Shown here: piece by piece, positions 40,223-46,450 of the stretch
Numbering within the stretch: position 1 is the stretch's first letter
How the letters are laid out: every line of letters begins with the position of its first letter
Source: DATHSY01 sp046729855
Lineage (GTDB): Bacteria > Actinomycetota > UBA4738 > HRBIN12
DNA: 46,450 nt
Assembly (NCBI GenBank): GCA_046729855.1
Contig: JBKPHM010000055.1
Coordinates: forward strand, 1 to 46,450
Reading direction: 5' to 3'
Program-made: the position numbers and the translations under genes
The notes under the pieces: model-generated
Database searches by the model: none
The model's input: only the letters and a program-made list of their open reading frames with translations
Told to the model about the DNA's origin: nothing

Positions 40223-41099
40223 CCAGGGCGCGACCCGTGTCGGGGCCTCCACGCGCGTCTTCGGCGTGATCGGCTGGCCGGTCTCCGGCAGCCTCTCGCC
40301 CTCGATCCACAACGCCGCGTTCGCGGCGCTCGAGCTCGACTGCGTCTACGTCGCCTTGCCCGTGCCGCCGGGGGAGATGGCTGCCGGCGTCCGCGGGCTC
40401 CGAGCGCTGGGGTTCGCCGGCGCGAACGTCACGATGCCGCACAAGGCGGAGGCCGCCCAGCTGGCCGACCGGCTGTCCGACGACGCGGCGCGCCTGGACG
40501 CCGCCAACACGCTCGACATCGCGCCGACCGGCCTCGTGGGCCACAACACGGACGCCCCCGGGTTCGAGCGGTTCCTCCGGCTGGACGCCGGATTCGACGC
40601 CGCCGGCAAGCGCGCGCTGGTCTACGGCGCCGGCGGGGCGGCGCGCGCCTGCGCCCTGGCCCTGGTCTGGGCAGGGGTCGCCCACGTCGACGTCGCGGTG
40701 CGCGATCCGGGCCGCGCCGGGCCGCTCGCGGCGATCCTGGACGCGGCCTCGGTGGGCCACCGGGCCCTGACGCTTGGCGACGAGGCCGCCGTGGCCGCGC
40801 TCGAGCCCGACCTGGTCGTCAACGCAACGCCTGTGGGCGCGACGGGTGAAACATTGCCGGTGCCGAGGCTCTCGGCGTCCACGCTCGTGGTCGACTTGCT
40901 GTACCGTCCGGCCGCCACCCCGCTCCTCGTCGCGGCGCGCGAGGCCGGCGCGGCCGCGTTCGGCGGGCTGGGGCTCCTGCTGCACCAGGCGGCGCTCTCG
41001 TTCCAGATCTGGACCGGGCTCGAGCCGCCGATGCCGGTGATGTCCGCTGCCGCGATGGCCGACCTCGGCCGGACGCCCGCCGACCCCGAGCCGGCCTGA
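40215..41099 (+). CDS. aroE: Shikimate dehydrogenase
   Basis: A 294-residue NADP-dependent enzyme reducing 3-dehydroshikimate in aromatic amino acid synthesis. Substrate site: SLSPSIHNAAF, NVTMPHK with catalytic Lys77, and HNTD with Asp113. Nucleotide-binding loop: VYGAGGAARA. Late motifs VNATPVGATG and FGGLGLLLHQAALSFQIWTG are standard. GTG 40215 overlaps the end of mltG. 41100-41211 separates it from the pilus operon. It holds a weak 5-pair hairpin at 41125-41138 and no convincing promoter. Confidence 0.96.
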   Translation: MSDQGATRVGASTRVFGVIGWPVSGSLSPSIHNAAFAALELDCVYVALPVPPGEMAAGVRGLRALGFAGANVTMPHKAEAAQLADRLSDDAARLDAANTLDIAPTGLVGHNTDAPGFERFLRLDAGFDAAGKRALVYGAGGAARACALALVWAGVAHVDVAVRDPGRAGPLAAILDAASVGHRALTLGDEAAVAALEPDLVVNATPVGATGETLPVPRLSASTLVVDLLYRPAATPLLVAAREAGAAAFGGLGLLLHQAALSFQIWTGLEPPMPVMSAAAMADLGRTPADPEPA

Positions 41100-41211
41100 G
41101 GCCCGCTGGCACACAAGTCGTCCGCCGTCCGCCGACGGGCCTCCGACCCATCTGACCTGGGCATCTCAAGCATCCCCCGGAGCCCCCCGATAGGGAACGA
41201 GGAGCAGGCCT

Positions 41212-42144
41212 ATGGAAGACTTGTCTGGCCTCGCGGCACGGGTCGCGGCCAGCGTGAGCGACCTGCGCGGTTGCCTCATCCTGGATCGAGACGGCCTCGT
41301 GCTGGGGGTACATCCAGAGGGCCAGGAAGCGACGATCAAGAGCTCCTGGCTCAGGTTCGCCGGGCTCGGCGAGGCCGAGAAGGGCTTCATCGAGTTCGGC
41401 GACGTCATGTGGGCGTTCGTCCGGCGTGGGCCGTACGCCGCCTTCGCCGTGGCCGGCACGCAGACGCGTCCCGGGTTCGTGATGGACCAGCTCGAGCAGA
41501 TCCTGTTCACGGCCGAGGAGGTGCGCTCCCGGCGAGAAGCGCTGCGTCTACCCGACGTTGCCTCGGCGCCGAGCAGCCGCCCCCGAACGCCCCTGCATCC
41601 GGAAACCCGACCCACGCCAGCCCCGACGAGCGCGCCGTCCGACGCCGCGCCGGCGCAGGGGCCTGCCGCTCCGGCCGCCGCGGGCGCACCACCCGTCCGC
41701 CCACCGGTCCGCCCCTCGCCCGCCGGCGTTCCCCCGGTTCTCCCCGCTCGGACGGGGCCGTCGGGAGCCCCGCCACAAGGTCCCTCCGGCGTCCGTCCGC
41801 AGGCGGCGCCGGCACGTCCTGCCTCCGGCCCCACGGCCGAGCCCTCGCCTGCTCCCGGGCCGGCCTCGGGGTCGGAGGCAGCCCCTCCCTCTTCCCCGGC
41901 CCCCTCGCGACCGGAGCCGGCTCCCTCCGTCTTGCGACGAGAGCCGGCCCCCTCCGCCTCGCGACCGGAGCCCGGTCCCTCGGCCGCCGAGCCGGAACCG
42001 GCGCCGGCCGCGTCGGAGCCCGAGCAGGCGACCCCTCCCGCGACGCCCCAGAAGCGTGAGGACGACGGCGAGGTCGACCCCGTCCTGCTCGCGCAGGAGT
42101 TCTCGAGGCTCCTACAGGAGACAGCGGGCGGTGACGAAACATGA
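41212..42144 (+). CDS. Roadblock/LC7-like protein with long proline-rich tail, head of the pilus operon
   Basis: A 310-residue protein. Residues 1 to about 105 (DLSGLAARVAASVSDLRGCL, ILDRDGLVLG, then GYAAFAVAG-like strands and RPGFVMDQLEQILFTAEEVR) have the alternating helix/strand pattern of a roadblock/LC7 domain. Residues about 120-275 are a disordered Pro/Ala/Ser linker with repeated SRPEPAPS-like units. The last 25 residues (DPVLLAQEFSRLLQE) form a helix. ATG 41212 has GAGGAG (41199-41204) at seven bases. In gliding and pilus systems LC7 proteins regulate small GTPases (MglB type). Here it is followed by pilB at 28 bases, so a role in controlling the pilus motor is inferred. The exact family is not certain. 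Confidence 0.78.
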   Translation: MEDLSGLAARVAASVSDLRGCLILDRDGLVLGVHPEGQEATIKSSWLRFAGLGEAEKGFIEFGDVMWAFVRRGPYAAFAVAGTQTRPGFVMDQLEQILFTAEEVRSRREALRLPDVASAPSSRPRTPLHPETRPTPAPTSAPSDAAPAQGPAAPAAAGAPPVRPPVRPSPAGVPPVLPARTGPSGAPPQGPSGVRPQAAPARPASGPTAEPSPAPGPASGSEAAPPSSPAPSRPEPAPSVLRREPAPSASRPEPGPSAAEPEPAPAASEPEQATPPATPQKREDDGEVDPVLLAQEFSRLLQETAGGDET

Positions 42145-42172
42145 ACCGACCGAGGGCCGAAGGGCGTAACCG

Positions 42173-43861
42173 GTGGTGACCGCCGCCAAGCGAAAGCCGA
42201 AGCAGCTCGGGCAGATCCTGCTCGAGGAGGGCCTGCTCACGCAGGAGCAGCTCGATCGCGCCCTGGAACAGCACCGGAACACGCCCAAGTCGCTGGGCCG
42301 GGTCCTGATCGACCTCGGCTTCATCCGCGAGCGCGACCTCGTGAAGGCGCTCGCGCAGCAGGTCGGGCTGGATTTCGTCGACCTCTCGGAGTTCCCGATC
42401 GAGGCGGCGGCCACGACGCTCCTGCCCGAGGCGCTGTCCCGCCGCTACCGGGCCCTCCCCATCGCCGAACGCGACGGGAAGCTGTACGTGGCGATGTCCG
42501 ACCCCGCCAACGTCTACGCGCTCGACGACATCCGGACGGTGACCGGTCGCGACGTCCAGCCCGTGGTCGCCACGGCGAGTGACGTCGAGCAGGCGATCCA
42601 GAAGTACAGCTCGATCGGTGACGAGGTCGAGGCCCTCGCGAGTGAGGCGGCGAGCATCGCCGAGGGCGAGGACACCTCCGACGTGGAGGCGGCGATCGAG
42701 GACGCTCCGATCGTCAAGCTGGTGAACGCGATCATGACGCAGGCCGTCACGGACCGTGCCTCGGACGTCCACATCGAGCCGACCGAGCGCGACGTCCGCG
42801 TCAGGTTCCGCGTCGACGGCGTGCTCCACGAGGTGATGCACTCGCCGAAGAACATCCAGAACGGCCTGCTCAGCCGGCTGAAGGTCATGGCCGACCTCAA
42901 CATCGCCGAGCGCCGCGTCCCGCAGGACGGCCGGATCAGCATGAACGTGGCGAACCGCGCGCTCGACCTGCGCGTCGCGACGCTTCCGACGGTCTTCGGC
43001 GAGAAGATCGTGATCCGCATCCTGGACAAGAGCCAGGCGCTGCTGAAGCTGTCCGACCTGGGTTTCCACCCAGGCCCCTTCGCCCGGTACGAGGTCGCGT
43101 ACCGCAAGCCGTACGGCGCGATCCTGGTCACCGGGCCGACGGGATCGGGGAAGTCCACGACCCTGTACGCGACGCTCAACATCCTGAACCAGATCGACCG
43201 CAACATCATCACCGTCGAGGACCCTGTCGAGTACCGGCTCCACGGCGTCAACCAGATCCAGGTGAACATCAAGGCCGGGCTGACGTTCGCGTCCGCGCTG
43301 CGCTCGATCCTCCGCGCCGACCCGGACATCGTCCTGATCGGTGAGATCCGCGACCGCGAGACGGCGATGATCTCGATCGAGGCGGCGCTCACGGGTCACC
43401 TGGTGCTGTCCACGCTGCATACGAACGACGCGCCGTCGGCCATGACGCGGCTGACCGAGATGGAGGTCGAGACCTTCCTGGTCGCGTCCGCCGTGGACTG
43501 CGTGATCGCGCAGCGGCTCGCGCGCAAGCTCTGCGAGCGCTGCCGCGAGCCGTTCGTTCCGGAGCGCCAGCAGCTTCTCGAGGCCGGCGTTTCCGAGTCG
43601 CGGCTCGACGGCGTCGAGGAGCTCTTCCGCGCGACCGGCTGCTCAAGCTGCTCCAACACCGGATACCGGGGCCGGATGGGCCTGTACGAGGTGATGCCGG
43701 TGACCGAAGAGATCGAGCGACTAACCGTGGAGCGTGCGTCCTCGGACGCGATCCGAGCCGTCGCCGTCGAACAGGGGATGATGACCCTGCGCGACGACGG
43801 CGTCGACAAGGCGCTCCGCGGTCTCACATCACTGGAAGAGATCGCGAGGGTGGTGAAGTAG
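42173..43861 (+). CDS. pilB: Type IV pilus assembly ATPase PilB
   Basis: A 562-residue GspE/PilB extension ATPase. The N-terminal MshEN-type domain begins LGQILLEEGLLTQEQLDRAL and carries RYRALPIAERDGKLYVAMSD. The catalytic domain has the ASDVHIEPTE motif, Walker A GPTGSGKST (321-329), the Asp box, Walker B DPDIVLIGEIRD and the His box GHLVLSTLHTNDAPSA. Zinc cysteines C454/C457 (CERC) and C490/C493 (CSSC) are in place, with GRMGLYEV near the end. It powers pilin polymerisation. The start is GTG 42173. Its TAG directly abuts the pilT ATG. Confidence 0.96.
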   Translation: MVTAAKRKPKQLGQILLEEGLLTQEQLDRALEQHRNTPKSLGRVLIDLGFIRERDLVKALAQQVGLDFVDLSEFPIEAAATTLLPEALSRRYRALPIAERDGKLYVAMSDPANVYALDDIRTVTGRDVQPVVATASDVEQAIQKYSSIGDEVEALASEAASIAEGEDTSDVEAAIEDAPIVKLVNAIMTQAVTDRASDVHIEPTERDVRVRFRVDGVLHEVMHSPKNIQNGLLSRLKVMADLNIAERRVPQDGRISMNVANRALDLRVATLPTVFGEKIVIRILDKSQALLKLSDLGFHPGPFARYEVAYRKPYGAILVTGPTGSGKSTTLYATLNILNQIDRNIITVEDPVEYRLHGVNQIQVNIKAGLTFASALRSILRADPDIVLIGEIRDRETAMISIEAALTGHLVLSTLHTNDAPSAMTRLTEMEVETFLVASAVDCVIAQRLARKLCERCREPFVPERQQLLEAGVSESRLDGVEELFRATGCSSCSNTGYRGRMGLYEVMPVTEEIERLTVERASSDAIRAVAVEQGMMTLRDDGVDKALRGLTSLEEIARVVK

Positions 43862-45046
43862 ATGTCGATGGTGTCGGCGTCCGAACAGGCGGACGTCCAG
43901 ATCCCCGTTGCCGAGCTACTCGAGATCGTGCTCGACCAGGGGGCGTCCGACCTTCACCTGACGGTCGGCGCCAACCCGACGATCCGTCTGAACGGCGACC
44001 TGGTCCGGTTGGATCACTACCCGATCATGACGCCGCGGGCGCTCCAGGGCATGATCTACGCGATCCTGCCGCAGAAGCTGCGCGAGCGTCTCGAGCAGGA
44101 GCTCGAGCTCGACATGTCGTACGCACTGCCCGGCCGCGCGCGCTTCCGCGTCAACGTGTACTTCCAGCGCGACTCCCTCGGAGCGGCGTTCCGGCTGATC
44201 CCGTACGAGATCAAGCCAGTCGCCGAGCTCGGCCTGCCGAGCGTCGTCGGCGACCTCGCCCGCTACCCGCGGGGCTTCGTGGTCGTCACGGGGCCAACCG
44301 GTTCGGGCAAGTCGACGACGCTCGCGGGGATGGTCGACATCGTGAACCGCGAGCGGGCGGCCCACATCATGACCGTCGAGGACCCCATCGAGTTCCTCCA
44401 CCGGCATGAGCGCTGCATCGTGAACCAGCGCGAGGTCGGCGCCGACACGCACAGCTTCTCGATGGCCCTCAAGCACGTCCTCCGCCAGGACCCCGACGTG
44501 ATCCTGGTCGGCGAGATGCGCGACCTCGAGACGATCGCGACCGCGATCACCGCGGCCGAGACGGGTCACCTCGTCTTTGCGACCCTGCACACGCAGGACG
44601 CGCCACAGACGATCGACAGGATCATCGACGTGTTCCCACCGCACCAGCAGCAGCAGGTGCGCGTGCAGCTCGCCACGACGCTGCAGGGGGTCGTCACGCA
44701 GCAGCTGCTCCAGACGGCCGACGGGCGCGGGCGGTGTATCGCGGTCGAGGTGCTGGTGTGCACGCCCGCCGTGCGCAACCTGATCCGCGAGGGCAAGGTG
44801 CACCAGATCTACTCGATCATGCAGGCCGGCGGCCGGTTCGGGATGCAGACGATGGACCAGTCGCTCGCGAACCTCGTCAAGGCCGGGAGGATCACGCAGC
44901 AGCTCGCGTACGAGCGAAGCCACGACCCCGAGGAGCTGAACCGGCTGATCGGTGGCGCGGGTGCGGGCTACAACGCCGGCGCCGGCGCGGCCGCCGCGGC
45001 GGGGATCATGGACGGCGGCTGGTCCGGGACGACCGGGGGGTACTGA
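43862..45046 (+). CDS. pilT: Type IV pilus retraction ATPase PilT
   Basis: A 394-residue hexameric ATPase. The N-terminal PAS-like domain has GASDLHLTVGANPTIRLNG. Walker A is GPTGSGKST (144-152), the Asp box TVEDPIEFLH, Walker B DPDVILVGEMRDLETI and the His box GHLVFATLHTQDA. The PilT-type DRIIDVFPPHQQQQVRVQLA and LQGVVTQQLL follow. It disassembles pili, giving twitching and DNA or surface uptake. The C-terminal 30 residues are an unusual Gly/Ala-rich tail ending GTTGGY. It begins immediately after pilB. Confidence 0.96.
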   Translation: MSMVSASEQADVQIPVAELLEIVLDQGASDLHLTVGANPTIRLNGDLVRLDHYPIMTPRALQGMIYAILPQKLRERLEQELELDMSYALPGRARFRVNVYFQRDSLGAAFRLIPYEIKPVAELGLPSVVGDLARYPRGFVVVTGPTGSGKSTTLAGMVDIVNRERAAHIMTVEDPIEFLHRHERCIVNQREVGADTHSFSMALKHVLRQDPDVILVGEMRDLETIATAITAAETGHLVFATLHTQDAPQTIDRIIDVFPPHQQQQVRVQLATTLQGVVTQQLLQTADGRGRCIAVEVLVCTPAVRNLIREGKVHQIYSIMQAGGRFGMQTMDQSLANLVKAGRITQQLAYERSHDPEELNRLIGGAGAGYNAGAGAAAAAGIMDGGWSGTTGGY

Positions 45047-45048
45047 GC

Positions 45049-46260
45049 GTGCCCGCCACCTACGAGTACAAGGTCCGCGACCGGTCCGGGAAGCTCGTCG
45101 CCGGCCAGCTGGTCGGCGACAACGAAGGCCTGGTCATGGCGAGGCTCCGCGAGATGGGCTTCACCCCCGTCGAGGTCAAGAAGGCCAACGCCGGGCTCAA
45201 GATGGAGATCAACCTCCGTCCCGGCCGGGTCAAGCTCAAGCACCTCGCCGTGTTCTCCCGTCAGTTCGCGACGATGGTCAACTCGGGGCTGCCCATCCTG
45301 CGCGCCCTCGCGATCCTGGCGGAGCAGACGGAGAGCAAGGAGTTGGGGAAGGTCCTCACCCAGGTCCGCCTCGACGTCGAGCAAGGCGCGTCCCTGTCCG
45401 GCGCCATGAGCAAGCACCCGAAGACCTTCAGCGACCTCTTCGTCGCCATGATCCGATCGGGCGAGACGGGCGGGGTCTTGGACACGGTTCTCCTCCGCCT
45501 GGCCGACAATATCGAGCGCGAGGTCGAGCTGCGCCGCAAGATCAAGTCGGCGATGACCTACCCGATCGCGGTGGTCGCCCTGGTGATCTTGCTGATGTCG
45601 GCGATGCTCCTGTTCGTCGTCCCGCAGTTCGAGTCGATCTACGCGCAGCTCGGGAGCGACCTGCCGCTCCCGACGCGGATCCTGCTGGGGCTCTCGCGCA
45701 CCGTCCGGACGTTCTGGTGGGTCGTCCTCGCCGGCAGTATCGGTGCCTGGTACGGCCTCAAGCGCTTCCGGAAGACGCCGCAGGGTCGGGCGATCGTCGA
45801 CCGGCTCAAGCTGAGGACGCCGATCTTCGGCAACTTGTTCCACAAGACGGCGCTCGCGCGGTTCTCGAGCACGCTAGGCATGTTGCTGCGGTCGGGCGTC
45901 CCGATCCTCCAGGCGATGGACATCGTCGTCGAGACGGTCAACAACAAAGTGATCGCCGCCGCCGTGGCGGACGTCCAGGGGAGCGTCAGGGAAGGTGAGT
46001 CGATCGCCAAGCCGCTCGCCAGGCACGCGGTGTTCCCGCCGATGGTCGTCCAGATGCTGGCGGTCGGGGAAGAGACCGGCGCCGTCGACACGATGCTGGA
46101 CAAGGTCTCGGACTTCTACAACAGCGAGGTCTCCGCGGCCGTTGAGGCATTGACGTCGCTGATCGAACCCGCGTTGATCGCCGTGATCGGCGGCGCGGTC
46201 GGCGCAGCCGTCGTCTCGCTGTACATGCCGATGTTCAACATCATCAACCTGATCCAGTAG
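45049..46260 (+). CDS. pilC: Type IV pilus inner-membrane platform protein PilC
   Basis: A 403-residue GspF/PilC protein. The N-terminus TYEYKVRDRSGKLVAGQLVG is followed by two T2SF domains, each with a large cytoplasmic helical part. The first carries FSRQFATMVNSGLPILRAL and SGETGGVLDTVL. The second carries FSSTLGMLLRSGVPILQAMD and VGEETGAVDTMLDKV. Three transmembrane segments follow (AVVALVILLMSAMLLFVVPQ; WWVVLAGSIGAW; IAVIGGAVGAAVVSLY), ending MFNIINLIQ. It links the ATPases to the pilin filament. GTG 45049 lies two bases after the pilT stop. A hairpin follows six bases downstream, so no pilin gene is in this unit within the window. Confidence 0.96.
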   Translation: MPATYEYKVRDRSGKLVAGQLVGDNEGLVMARLREMGFTPVEVKKANAGLKMEINLRPGRVKLKHLAVFSRQFATMVNSGLPILRALAILAEQTESKELGKVLTQVRLDVEQGASLSGAMSKHPKTFSDLFVAMIRSGETGGVLDTVLLRLADNIEREVELRRKIKSAMTYPIAVVALVILLMSAMLLFVVPQFESIYAQLGSDLPLPTRILLGLSRTVRTFWWVVLAGSIGAWYGLKRFRKTPQGRAIVDRLKLRTPIFGNLFHKTALARFSSTLGMLLRSGVPILQAMDIVVETVNNKVIAAAVADVQGSVREGESIAKPLARHAVFPPMVVQMLAVGEETGAVDTMLDKVSDFYNSEVSAAVEALTSLIEPALIAVIGGAVGAAVVSLYMPMFNIINLIQ

Positions 46261-46265
46261 CCGCA

Positions 46266-46281
46266 TCCCCCGGACGGGGGA
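46266..46281 (+). terminator. Hairpin terminator after pilC
   Basis: TCCCCC (46266-46271) and GGGGGA (46276-46281) form a stem around GGAC, six bases after the pilC stop. No T-tract is present. Confidence 0.6.
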
Positions 46282-46450
46282 GTCGACGTGCGGAAGGCGT
46301 TGCACCCGCGCCGCTAATGGGACTCGACGGCGTGCGTGGGGCATGCTGTTTCCCGAGCCGCCGGTGGATGAGCACTCGCAGCCGCTGAGCCAGGAGCTCT
46401 AGGACTAGATCGCGCCTCCACCGGCCGGCGAGGGGGTCTGACGGCTGGTG
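46282..46450. other. Region downstream of pilC without a supportable gene
   Basis: 169 bases to the window edge. Short open frames (for example from ATG 46352 reading MLFPEPPVDEHSQPLSQEL before a TAG) have a protein-like look but several close stops. They could be a gene remnant or chance; nothing is recognised. Confidence 0.4.

Noticed and set aside
41507..43420. 637-residue minus-strand frame opposite the roadblock-like gene and pilB
   Set aside because: Low-complexity shadow; the sense strand encodes PilB with all motifs.

Overview
The window is one contiguous, very GC-rich bacterial segment (roughly two thirds G+C or more by eye). It has tight operons, frequent GTG and some TTG starts, and many 4-base GTGA/ATGA gene overlaps. 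Family content and gene order point to the Actinomycetota. The series thrS - HIT - CDP-alcohol phosphatidyltransferase - acyltransferase - PimA-like glycosyltransferase ... pdxS - pdxT - yebC - ruvCAB - yajC - secD - secF - apt - relA - glyoxalase-II-like - hisS - aspS - rarA - alaS - ruvX - mltG - aroE follows the order I recall from the Mycobacterium tuberculosis Rv2614c-Rv2552c region, read in the opposite direction. A type IV pilus motor operon directly after aroE, and a non-mycobacterial HD hydrolase inside the sec operon, suggest a deep-branching actinobacterial lineage rather than Mycobacteriales. The exact class cannot be fixed from sequence alone.

Layout. (1) 1-7320 is an accessory and partly decayed end. 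It holds a broken two-ATPase ABC exporter on the minus strand, a small secreted protein of unknown function, a hemerythrin and a zinc metalloprotease (minus strand), a DDAH-like amidinohydrolase, a multiply broken thiamine-diphosphate-enzyme remnant, tRNA-Val(CAC), and a second MacB/LolD-like ABC ATPase whose FtsX-type permease is wrecked. (2) 7356-17234 holds thrS, a HIT protein, an alpha/beta-hydrolase lacking its nucleophile, a DUF423 membrane protein, an EF-G-like GTPase on the opposite strand, a phosphatidylinositol-mannoside-like lipid trio (with a CDP-alcohol phosphatidyltransferase whose active-site motif is degraded), and the LemA/HtpX pair. (3) 17312-22332 holds PLP synthase (pdxS, pdxT) split by a DUF222/HNH remnant, then yebC and ruvCAB. 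(4) 22413-29923 is the yajC - HD hydrolase - secD - secF - apt - relA - dtd block. SecD carries an unusual insert of five cysteine-pair repeats. (5) 29984-41099 holds glyoxalase-II-like, hisS, aspS, a PPOX flavin/F420 protein, rarA, two small membrane proteins, alaS, ruvX, mltG and aroE. (6) 41212-46260 is the pilus operon: a roadblock-like/proline-rich protein, pilB, pilT and pilC, followed by a hairpin terminator.

The core genes cover translation (four aminoacyl-tRNA synthetases plus Dtd proofreading), Holliday-junction processing, protein export, stringent response and purine salvage, vitamin B6, phosphoinositide-type lipid synthesis, wall trimming and pilus assembly. Many transcription units begin with a TANNNT -10 element only 6-10 bases before the start codon and show no Shine-Dalgarno sequence, which is the arrangement expected for leaderless mRNAs. 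The most promising novel feature is the cysteine-pair repeat array in the extracytoplasmic domain of SecD. I see no phage, CRISPR array, transposase or secondary-metabolite cluster.
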